14,194 nucleotides of DNA from Chromera velia (GCA_018398765.1 JAHBMJ010001952.1:10001-24194); one strand, 5' to 3'. Positions 1 to 7,971 are shown, counted from the stretch's first letter. Numbers and translations are program-made. Notes: a model not told the origin generated them from the letters alone.

Positions 1-214
1 CAATACATGTACATGCATGCACATGCAAAGCTATCTGCGTGGTTTTCCTGTTGCACTGAATCCATTCTAGACAGTGAACATGCTTCCTCACACCTATGTC
101 AAATGCTGCACCCGCATTTCTCATATATTGTATGCAATTTCCTAATCTCTTGTTGCTTGAAAGCGTTGGCATATATGTATTAGTAAGTATTTCTTTTTAC
201 CTTCATGCATGCAG
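1..214 (+). other. Intron sequence upstream of the first visible kinase exon
   Basis: No reading frame here resembles the kinase N-lobe, and the stretch ends at a TGCAG 3' splice site, so it is read as the end of an intron whose 5' exon lies left of the window. A GTAAGT at 183-188 looks like a donor, but it would leave an intron of only about 30 nt, so it is not used. The stretch carries two GCATGC palindromes (15-20 and 207-212). Confidence 0.6.
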
Positions 215-2058
215 GCAGGGAACTGACGACCAATCTGATGGAGACCGATTTGGCCCACATCATCCAGTCGAAACAGGCACTCTTGCTGAATCATGTTGTC
301 TTCTTCACCTATCAAATCGTCAGAGGACTCAAATACATTCACACGAGTGAATTCCTGCACAGAAATCTGGTCAGTAGCCTATACTGGTACCACTTCGATC
401 GAAGTTTCCCTCCATTCTTGTTTGCAGGGATTTAGAGAGTCCGTAACGGCCTTCACGCTTTCATCACTGCTGACTACTGTCCTCTTTATTTTTGTCCCAA
501 TTGGCCTCAAGGCCCCTGCATGCCCACTCTTCCCACCAAAGAACCACATTTGCACCCTAGTGATCCTGGCCTCCCCTCCTTTCCTCCTTCCTTTCTTCCC
601 TCCTTTCCTCCTTCCTGCCTTCCTTCCTTCCTTCCTTCCTTCCTTCTTTCCTTCCTTCCTTCCTTCCTGCCTGCCTGCCTGCCTGCCTTCCTTCCTTCCT
701 TCCTTCCCCTCTTTCTTCATTCCTTTCTTCCTTCCTTCCTTTCTTCCTTCCTTCCTTCGTTCCTTCCTTCCTTCGTTCGTTCCTTCCTTCCTTCCTTCCT
801 TTTTTTTTCCATTCATCCATTCATTACTTCATTTATTCACTCAGTCATTCATTCATTCGTGCATTTATTCGTTCATTCATTCATTCATGCATTTATTCGG
901 GCCACCTTCACCCCCGCCCCCTCTCGTCGTTCCCTTTCCTTTTCCCTTTGCCCTCTCTTCCTGCAGAAGCCGCGAAACCTGCTGGTGAACTCCAACTGCG
1001 ACTTGCAGATTTCTGATTTCGGTATGGCTCGAATCTTCACTTCACAGGAACGAGCCTGCGAGCTGCCCTGCTCGCCCCCCGTCTCTCCAACAGAAACAAA
1101 AGTGTCCGGTGAGACAGAAATCGAGGAGGGGATGTGGGAGAGGGACGACGGGGGCGTGTCACTTATGACTGAGTACGTCCAAACTCGGTGGTATCGAGCC
1201 CCTGAGGTACTCTGTGGATTCTCTCAGTACACAGATAAGATCGACGTGTGGTCGCTTGGGTGCATCATGGCTGAGCTGATCACGAGAAAGCCTGTGTTCA
1301 GAGGTTCCGGCACAAGAGATCAACTCCTGCAGATTGTGAAGGTGTTGGGAAAACCCATGGAAAACGAATTCTTGCCACAGGGTGCTGCTCGCACGTTCAT
1401 ACGGCAGCTTTCTGAAGAACCGACAAACCAAGAAGGGAGAAAGAGCCGATTAGCGGCTTTTCTCCGCCCTCACATGAACACAAATGATCACCCGCACTGT
1501 CTGGACCTCCTTGCCCGTCTCCTTGCCTTCTCTCCCGACGAGAGACCGACCGTCGGGGAAATTCTCAAACATCCCTTCTTCTCCGCCGCGCATGACCCCA
1601 ACGATGAACCTGCCGGCACCCCCGTGCAAGCTGAGCTCTTTCAGTTTGAAGCTTTCCCAAGTTTCTTTGGAAACCAGCACTGGCCTCTCCCACAGGCAGA
1701 CTGCGACCGTCTTGTTCCGATTTCGGTTCGTGGTACCACAAATGAAGGACAGGGAGAGAAAATCACACTCACACTTTCCGCCACCCTAAAAAACGAACAG
1801 CAGAAGGCACTTCCACCCACTGAAAGAGTCGAGGCTGCCACAGCGGGTCATCACCAAGAGGAGAGAGAAGATGAGGGGGATGCGTCAACCCTCCCACAGG
1901 GACTGACTGACACAGCTACGGAACGTGAATACTTGGAGTTGAAAGACCCCCGAGACAAGGATGCATACGTCGAACGACTTCACGCACACCCACTGGGCGC
2001 CTTTCTCGGTGAGTCCTTTGGCGCGCACCCTTTCTCTTCGCAATATGGGTTTCCTTGC

Positions 2059-2090
<32 letters not shown>

Positions 2091-3035
2091 GTTCCGTTTT
2101 TTTTTTTCTGTTTTTCTTTCTTTCTTTCTTTCTTTCTTTCTTTCCTTCTTTCTTTCTTTCTTTATTTATTTCTTTCTTTCTTTCTTTCATTCAATCATTC
2201 ATTCATTCAGCTTCCGCCTCTCTTTTTGCTTTTCTCCCTTTCTGTTTGTCCTCTTGGCAATTTGTTTTTTTTGCTTTCCTGCAGGCCCGTCTTCTCGCCT
2301 CTTTCCTGCCTTCCTCCCTGCCTGCCTCGTTCGCTCGTTCGCTCCCTTCCTTCCTGACTGTCTGTATGTTCGTCTGTGCTTAGTGACGAGTCAAAAAAGC
2401 CAAGAGGATAAGGGAGAAGCGAAGCGACGCGACGCGAAGAGAAAAGAAGAGAGAGAAGAATATACGGCGTGCCTGTCTTTCTGCCTGCCCGCCTTCCTGC
2501 CTGTCCTGTCCTTGTGTGTGCATGTGTGTGTTTGTGTGTAGGGATAGTGTGTGTGTGCCCACTTCCGAACTCCTTGCCTCATTTCTTCCTTCCATTCTGT
2601 CTGCACGCGAATCTCTGGATGGATGGATGGATGGATGGATGGATGGATCGATGGATGGATGGATGGATGGATGCAGAGCGGATGATCCGAACTGCCGAGA
2701 CTCTTGAGGAGGCCGAGCGTCGATCTCTGAGCCTTCTTCAAGTGACTCAACAACCTCAGTCCACAAACCAAAACCAAAACCAAAAACAGGAGCAGCCCCT
2801 GTCGTGCCTCTCCCCTGCTGCCTCTCCTCCCAGCTCAGAGACATCCAGAAGCTTTGAGGAAGAGGAAGGGGGCGGGGGATCACCTGCAACAGGGGAACAA
2901 AAACACAAGAACAAAGTCACGGGAACGACGCACACTTCTTCTGTGGGCTCTGCTTCCTGCGTCACTCGCACAAACATAACAACCAAGAGGCCAGAGGGAG
3001 AGGAAAATACGCTGCCCTCATTTGATAGTCGATAG
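215..3035 (+). CDS. MAP-kinase-family protein with HRN catalytic loop, 3' part of gene (3 exons)
   Basis: Protein of the MAP kinase (CMGC) family; the ATP-binding N-lobe lies left of the window. Exon 1 (215-369; acceptor could also be 218/219) encodes LMETDL, an RGLKYIH helix and a catalytic loop HRN (Asn codon 364-366) where active kinases have HRD. It joins in phase 0 to exon 2 (967-2008), which begins KPRNLLVN and then has DFG (1015-1023), a 45-residue segment, the dual-phosphorylation motif TEY (1168-1176), [15 protein letters not shown], and a C-lobe ending in HDPNDEP (1591-1611), like the MAPK common-docking acidic motif. A tail follows. The GTGAGT donor at 2009 joins in phase 1 to exon 3 (2677-3035), encoding a Glu-rich then Asn/Gln-rich tail and ending TAG. 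Seen: motifs and splice consensus. Known: the HRD Asp is the catalytic base. Inferred: little or no kinase activity, with phosphorylation and docking surfaces retained. Exon 3 and the tail are less certain than exons 1-2. Confidence 0.85.
571..801 (+). repeat. Degenerate (CCTT)n/(CCTG)n polypyrimidine tract
   Basis: About 230 nt almost wholly of C and T on the plus strand, mostly CCTT units with blocks of CCTG near 665-690 and scattered CGTT variants near 755-780. It lies inside the kinase intron, and the opposite strand is a long polypurine run. Confidence 0.95.
802..899 (+). repeat. Degenerate (ATTC)n repeat
   Basis: A poly-T run followed by ATTC units with GTGC and TTTATTC variants. It follows the CCTT tract directly and ends about 65 nt before the 3' splice site at 966. 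Confidence 0.9.
2057..2090 (+). repeat. (CTGT)n microsatellite
   Basis: Eight perfect CTGT units early in the second kinase intron, followed by a poly-T run. Confidence 0.95.
2112..2208 (+). repeat. (TTTC)n then (ATTC)n microsatellite
   Basis: TTTC units with single C and A interruptions, passing into CATT/ATTC units near 2188-2208. All within the second kinase intron. Confidence 0.95.
2508..2557 (+). repeat. TG-rich dinucleotide repeat
   Basis: Imperfect (TG)n interrupted by CATG, TTTG and a TAGGGATAG spacer; a possible Z-DNA type tract within the second kinase intron. Confidence 0.85.
2617..2672 (+). repeat. (GGAT)n repeat abutting a 3' splice site
   Basis: About fourteen GGAT units with one GGATCGAT variant, ending four nucleotides before the proposed acceptor AG at 2675-2676. 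Translated in the frame of exon 3 it would give a Gly-Trp-Met-Asp repeat that remains open. Confidence 0.95.
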
Positions 3036-3560
3036 CTCCCCCATCAACCCCAGTAATGTTTCTTTCGAGTGGTCCACAAGGGTAGAGAGACGAAGTCCAA
3101 TGAGCAGATATGATTGAAAGAAAGAAAACAAAAAGAAAGAAAGAAAGAAAGAAGGGAAGAAAGATCATAAGCCAAGTTCGTACACTATCCATCCTTCTCG
3201 TTGCATTCCTCTGTTCCGAACTCATTTGATCCTGTTTGAATGTTCTCTCTCTAACTTCGATGTTCCTTCCAAGTGTTTCCGCTTGTGTTCCATTACATTC
3301 TTTATACTGCATTGGAAAGCCTGTGCTCATTTCTTGTCTCGCGTGCCTCTTCGATGCCTTCACTGATCAGTCTTCTTTCTCGCTGTCTTCAAAGACTGTC
3401 TTCAAAGAGAGAACAGGTGCGACATCTGTTTGAGTCTTTGTCTTTCTTGAGCACGGAGTTTTTCTTTGTGAGACAAAAAAGTCAATCGCTCCTTGTGATT
3501 AATTCACTTCAACGATAAACATGAATGATCTAATTTGTGCGGAATGTTTTCATAAAGGTC
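3036..3560 (+). other. 3' flank / probable 3' UTR of kinase gene
   Basis: Non-coding sequence after the kinase TAG stop. It contains a GAAA-rich repeat at 3117-3164 and several T-rich patches. No perfect AATAAA is seen close to the stop; AACGATAAAC near 3513 is the nearest A-rich hexamer-like site. The end of the transcript cannot be fixed from sequence alone. Confidence 0.4.
3117..3164 (+). repeat. (GAAA)n microsatellite
   Basis: Purine-only run of GAAA units with AACA and GGGA interruptions. Confidence 0.9.
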
Positions 3561-3936
3561 TGACGAACAACGAAAAGCGAGTTGCCTTCTTCCTATCGTT
3601 ATTCTTGCAAGAGACATCGGGAGACAGATCGAATCTTCGCTCCTGAAGAAGAATGCGGTATGACGTCTTCAGACATGCATTTGGTAGATCTTTTTTTGTC
3701 CTTTTCGGCAGTCTACTTTCGGGGCTGCAGAAAGATTTGCCATTGACCACTCCATCGGAATATGCACTGGCCCACTCCCATTTTCGCACACTCAGCGAAG
3801 GGGACCGGGTGGTAGAATTGGAGCATTTCTCTCTCTCGCGGGCTTCCCGATCATTCTCTGAGGAGCCCTTTTCTTTTCCTTCACAAAACATGTCTGTGCC
3901 CCTCTCTCGATCCCCTTTTTTAATCTTCTTTGCCCC

Positions 3937-3970
3937 CCCACCACCTTTATAGGTGGGAGGGGAGGGCGGG
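3937..3970 (+). other. Hairpin plus G-quadruplex-type motif
   Basis: CCACCT, a TTAT loop and AGGTGG form a perfect 6-bp stem, flanked by C-rich and G-rich arms that pair further with mismatches. The 3' arm, 3955-3970, is four G-runs separated by single bases, a classical G4 pattern. The two folds compete for the same G-runs. Confidence 0.6.
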
Positions 3971-4391
3971 AAGGATGGGTGGATACCAGGCGAAGCCAAC
4001 CAGAAAACGAAAGCGAATGAACTCCCCCCAAAAAGGACGAGAAGATCGAAAGGCACCCATGCAGATCTTCAGCCCGAAGAGTCAAAGCACAGCAAATAGA
4101 GAACAAAAACTCCTGCAGGAATGAATGCAGTCACAAACAAACAAACAAGAAAACAAGAAAACGGATTTTCCGGGGGAAAAGTACTCAAAGCCTGCAGGAA
4201 CCTCCGAAAACACGCGGACTCAATTTTTCGCTCCCTTTTCTTTTTTTTCTAGAGATTGAGAGAAGAACGAGTAGAAAATGGAGTGGTGAGGAACAAACTG
4301 AGAATTTGCAATTGATTGCAAAGAAGACATATAGAGTGGAAGTTCGAGCAGATGGTCGGGGAATCTTCTCGTGCGTCATTTTGCGATCTCC

Positions 4392-4453
4392 TCTCTTTCT
4401 TTCTTTCTTTCTTTCTTTCTTTTCTTTCTTTCTTTCTTTCTTTCTTTCCTTCC
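4392..4453 (+). repeat. (TTTC)n microsatellite
   Basis: TTTC units with one TTTTC interruption and a CCTT end. Confidence 0.95.
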
Positions 4454-5208
4454 TCTCTCTGTCTCGAGTCTTTTTCCCTGAAAGGCTGAGATCACCTACC
4501 AGCCTGATGCAGTGCATGTATGCATGTAATATATCCATACTCTTTTTGACTTCTCCTTTTTCGGTTTTGGGATTTTGCCTCTCGGGGGCAAGTGAGGGCT
4601 GAAAAGGGAAAGGAATGTAGTTGACTGTCACTATTACCCACGTGTGTGTTGGCTGGTGGTGGTGCCCACGGTCGGTGGCTCATCGGAACCCTGATCGATC
4701 GATCGATTGCGCCGCCTCGCCATTCCGTAGTCCTCTTTTGTGTCTTTCTTTTTGCCGGTTGATGGCCGGGTATGATGGAAAGAAGAGATCGAAGGAAGAG
4801 CTCAGGTATTGATGCATTCATCAGTGCATGCAGCATGGTTGTTTGTTTGCTGCTTTGCTCTGGCTGCTTTCTTGTTCTTCGTAGCAAGTGACAGCATCAA
4901 TCAACTTGCCTGCAGGAAGAGCGCACAAAAGAACGAATTGTGGAATCGTTAAATGAACGTACAGCTGCCTTCATGTGGAAGGAAGGATCTCTCTCTACCG
5001 TCACGTTGAACAAAGCTTTGTGTGGGTGTACATATTTCTTTCCTTCATGCAACACCGCGATCCACTGGCAATCAATCCATTGGTCATTTGAATACAAAAG
5101 GCGAGTGAGAAAACAAATCGATCGAGCAATCGCTCTAGCTGCTTTCCTTCCTGCCTGCATTGCCGGATCGATCGAGGAATTAGAGAGGACAGACAGACAT
5201 CCTTTCAA

Positions 5209-5233
5209 GCAGGCAGGCAGGCAGGCAGGCAGT
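5209..5233 (+). repeat. (GCAG)n short tandem repeat
   Basis: Six GCAG units; minor local repeat in intergenic DNA. Confidence 0.9.
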
Positions 5234-5580
5234 TAGGCGCGTGCACACATGCAACGAAGGACACATGAAAAAAAAAAACAGAAGAAAAAGAAACTGCGGA
5301 AAGGAAACAATCGAGGAATTAATTCAGGAGAAATTCAATCAAGCGGACTTTTTTCACAGACACCTGCATGAACCGGACAAAACCCTAACGCATATTCATC
5401 TTGCCCTTCCTCTGACATGGGTTCCTTTTTTTTCTGTCTTTTGTCCTGTCTCCATAGACTGCTTCTCTTCTATGTCTGGTTCTGGCGCTCCTTCTATTTT
5501 TTCTATTGATAAAATTCAAAAGCCTCGCTTGGTACATGCAAGCACGGTTTTGCTTTCTGAAACAGCAGACCGGTCCACTG

Positions 5581-5600
5581 TTTGTTTGTTTGTTTGTTTC
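5581..5600 (+). repeat. (GTTT)n short tandem repeat
   Basis: About five TTTG units followed by TTTC. Confidence 0.9.
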
Positions 5601-5812
5601 TTTCGTTGCTTCTGCCTTCAAACAGAAAACCACAAACCCCTGTAGGCGAAACAGATCGTGTGCATCTCCTTCACTGATTGTTTCACCAGTGAGAGGGCAA
5701 CTTCGCAGGGGGCGGGGAGACGTTCGTGCTGTAGTCTCGTTCCTCCGATGGTATATGCACTACTGCAGTTGCACGCAGACAAACAGATACAACGATGGAC
5801 ACTTAGACAAAT

Positions 5813-5814
<2 letters not shown>

Positions 5815-5890
<76 letters not shown>

Positions 5891-5898
5891 CGACAGAC

Positions 5899-5929
<31 letters not shown>

Positions 5930-5958
5930 AAGAGGGAGAGAGAGAGAGAGAGAGAGAG

Positions 5959-5992
<34 letters not shown>

Positions 5993-5996
5993 AGCG
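5815..5996 (+). repeat. Compound (GACA)n-(GA)n microsatellite, block repeated
   Basis: The pattern GACA units, then GAAAGAG, then a long GA run occurs twice in succession (about 5820-5877 and 5878-5961) and ends in a third GACA block (5966-5992). Apart from C in GACA it is purine-only on the plus strand. The repeated order of blocks suggests that the compound array itself was duplicated. Confidence 0.95.
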
Positions 5997-6015
5997 ACAA
6001 CACGTAACAGGCAAG

Positions 6016-6328
6016 GAAACAGTAGTTGTGTGCGAAAGTCAACAGACACAGGAGGTGAGAAAAATACGGGAGGTGAAAAAATTCACGAAAAAATAGGATA
6101 TCTTGCAGAGAAGGATGCAAACCAGAACAGCGAGGGAAAGGGCATACAGGAATGACAAATGCATGCATACTGAAACAGTAGTTGTGTGCGAAAGTCAACA
6201 GACACAGGAGGTGGGAAAAATACGGGAGGTGAAAAAAATTCACGAAAAAATAGGATGTCTTGCAGAGAAGGATGCAAACCAGAACAGCGAGGGAAAGGGC
6301 ATTCAGGAATGACAAAGGCATGCATACT
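6016..6328 (+). repeat. Two-copy tandem repeat, unit about 156 bp
   Basis: Copy 1 is 6016-6171 and copy 2 is 6172-6328, starting with the same GAAACAGTAG word. They differ at only a few bases (for example GTGAGA/GTGGGA, ATATCT/ATGTCT, ATACAG/ATTCAG) plus one extra A in copy 2, which shifts the frame and argues against coding. Each copy ends with a GCATGC palindrome. The array follows the GACA/GA microsatellite closely. Confidence 0.95.
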
Positions 6329-6582
6329 GTTTCTGTTGCCCTCACAAGTCGGTCTCTGTGGATGTATCACTTCTTCCGTCTCCTTTCCACTCAATTTCTT
6401 ACTGACTTCATTCGCCTCCCCTTCTGTCTATCAATTCTTTTCTTTCGTGATTCGAAAAACACACCAACCGCCGCCCCTGTGCACACGACCGAAATTATTC
6501 TCTTTCGTCCTGAAGCGTCCATGCCTCCTATCTGCGGGTATTTTTTTCCGTCACTCCCATCATGGGGGGGAAGAAGGCAAGT

Positions 6583-6608
6583 GGGGAGGGAGGGAGAGAG
6601 GGGAGGGG
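6583..6608 (+). other. G-quadruplex-type G-rich tract
   Basis: Five G-runs of three or four with spacers of one to five A/G bases, preceded by a further G7 run at 6564-6570. The pattern fits the usual G4 rule on the plus strand. Confidence 0.6.
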
Positions 6609-6719
6609 TCTGCTTGGACAAGAAAGACAGCGAAGAATTAAGAAGACAATACGAGATTTGAATCAGAAGAAACGCATGGGATGAATGCGCATCTTCCGAC
6701 CGAAGAGTCAAAGCGTAGC

Positions 6720-7200
6720 ACTTTCATAACACAAAGACAAACGCCTCCAAGAAAGTAAAGCATAAAATTAGAAACAACAAAAAAATGCCCTGTATGGCAC
6801 TAAAGCTTTTTGTTTCTTTATTTCTTTGTTTGAAATTAAGTTTAAAAGTTACGTAGTATAGTAATTTACCCCTAGCTACACCCCTACCAGTAAGTATTGA
6901 TATTAGCTAGCGCTAGTAGAGCTAACCTACCAATTCGTTATGTAATAATACTGCTAGCCATGCTGTAGTAACTTTGTTCAAATGTATGCATGCAGTATAG
7001 TACGAATATAATCCTAATATATCTCATCCTATTATGCATGCATATATATGATTCCATCTCGTTCAGCTTGACACAGTGTTTCAAAGACCGATCAACGATA
7101 AAGATTCAAGTTAATTGTCGATTAGAACCTACATTAGAACTTAGAAGATCATTTTTTTGTTTTTGCATCTAGTTTTAAGTTGAAAAGCGTTCACATCCTA
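6720..7200. other. AT-rich intergenic patch
   Basis: Composition is visibly more AT-rich than the flanks, with many CTAG words and four GCATGC palindromes within 6988-7330. It contains GCTAGCGCTAG and a TTACGTAGTATAG...CTAGCTACAC stretch that loosely resembles the minus strand of the candidate LTR near 11640-11725. It may be an old element remnant or simply AT-rich spacer. No coding content is recognised. Confidence 0.35.
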
Positions 7201-7494
7201 GTCTGAGACTCGAGACTGAGAGAAATCTCAGAGAATCCACAAACCACTTCACCGACTTAATTCATTCCTCGCATGCAGGTGCGTCTCCATGCAGAGAGAC
7301 AAACAGTGCATGGACAGTACATGGGCATGCATGTCTACATCTAGGCTTACATGATCCCACCCAAAAAGAGGCGGATTCAATGATTGCACCTAGGATTGCA
7401 CTGAAACTAGCTTGAAGTTCCCGTCTAGTCAAAGTAAGTCAGTCTGACAGTTTTATGAAGAGACCAGCTCACCCTGATGCAGGCAGTCATGCAC

Positions 7495-7517
7495 TCACTC
7501 ACTCACTCACTCACTCA
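7495..7517 (+). repeat. (CTCA)n short tandem repeat
   Basis: Five to six ACTC units in the region downstream of the minus-strand GTPase fusion gene. Confidence 0.9.
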
Positions 7518-7559
7518 CACGGCCCGCAAATCTACCGACCGACCCTCACGCTCTGACCT

Positions 7560-7971
7560 AGAGCTACACACAAATAATCAATGCAAATAGTCAAAAGGAA
7601 GGCCAACCAACCTCCTCCGAGAGAAAGAATGCAATCGAGACAAGACGGGATGCAAACCACTCTCAGGCTCTTTAAATGCCTTGAGCGGGATCCAAGCTTT
7701 GGTAGCCCCTCAGAAATTGCAGCCCAATCCGTCCCTCCCTGCTTCTATCCTTCCTTTCTTCCTCCCTTCCTTCCCTTCTCCCCCTCTTTCCTCCCTCTCC
7801 TGCTTCCTTTCTCCCTCCCTCCTACTCCACTGTTCCACCTCATGCATGCAATGCATTCTCTCCCTCCTCGCCGTCTCAAGCGACCCCACCGATTCTTCCA
7901 AACAGGGGAGGAGGGAGCGAGGGGGGAAGGATCGATTGACGAAAAGGACACACGCGGAGGGAGCCTGCACA
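7560..7971 (-). other. 3' flank of the GTPase-fusion gene
   Basis: Sequence just past the stop codon of the minus-strand gene, with a CT-rich stretch at 7733-7835 (GA-rich on the sense strand). A CTTTAAATGCC near 7669 and TTATTTG at 7573-7579 are A/T-rich on the sense strand, but no perfect AATAAA stands out. It is probably 3' UTR plus spacer. Confidence 0.4.

Larger units (their letters stand above)
370..966 (+). other. Kinase intron (about 597 nt), microsatellite-filled
   Basis: Donor GTCAGT follows the HRNL codons and acceptor CTGCAG precedes KPRNLLVN, so removing it rebuilds the continuous MAPK catalytic loop in phase 0. The centre is CCTT/CCTG repeat and the 3' part is ATTC repeat. From 520 onward one frame is open and in phase with exon 2, because a 4-bp repeat without stop words stays open in every frame; that reading encodes only Pro/Ser/Phe/Leu-rich repeats and is not taken as coding. 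Confidence 0.85.
2009..2676 (+). other. Kinase second intron (about 668 nt)
   Basis: It starts with a good GTGAGT donor and ends ATGCAG. Phase 1 on both sides preserves the frame into exon 3. It contains CTGT, TTTC, ATTC, CCTG/CGTT, TG and GGAT microsatellites in succession. A non-repetitive Lys/Glu/Arg-coding patch at about 2384-2470 follows a TTAG and could be a small extra exon in phase 1, but no convincing donor follows it. Confidence 0.7.
3560..7560. other. Long intergenic region without recognisable genes
   Basis: Both strands were read for protein motifs and none was found; the open frames here are short or are readings of TTTC, GACA, GA and similar repeats. The region separates two convergent genes (kinase, plus; GTPase fusion, minus). 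It holds microsatellites, a 156-bp tandem duplication, two G-quadruplex-type tracts and an AT-rich patch, listed separately. No tRNA or rRNA was recognised. Small ncRNAs cannot be excluded by eye. Confidence 0.6.

Noticed and set aside
379-820. Minus-strand Lys/Glu/Gly/Arg-rich reading frames over the CCTT tract
   Set aside because: They are translations of a tetranucleotide repeat on the opposite strand of an intron, with no independent motif.
520-2541. One 673-codon plus-strand reading frame spanning the repeat intron, kinase exon and second intron
   Set aside because: Only 967-2008 codes for kinase. The N- and C-terminal parts are translations of CCTT, ATTC, CTGT and TTTC repeats, and good splice sites lie at the junctions.
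6016-6328. CRISPR-like or direct-repeat array
   Set aside because: Only two long copies directly adjoining with no spacers, in a genome with eukaryotic introns. This is an ordinary tandem duplication.
5618-6345. Cys-Leu-Ser-Val and Leu-Ser repeat proteins on the minus strand, and a Thr-Asp-Arg-Gln version on the plus strand
   Set aside because: They reflect the GACA and GA microsatellites; all frames are open by repeat arithmetic and the neighbouring duplicate carries a frame-changing indel.
7201-7250. CTGAGA-GAAA-TCTCAG hairpin in the AT-rich patch as an RNA gene
   Set aside because: A 6-bp stem with a GAAA loop alone is too little to claim a structured RNA; no tRNA, snRNA or other known fold could be extended around it.
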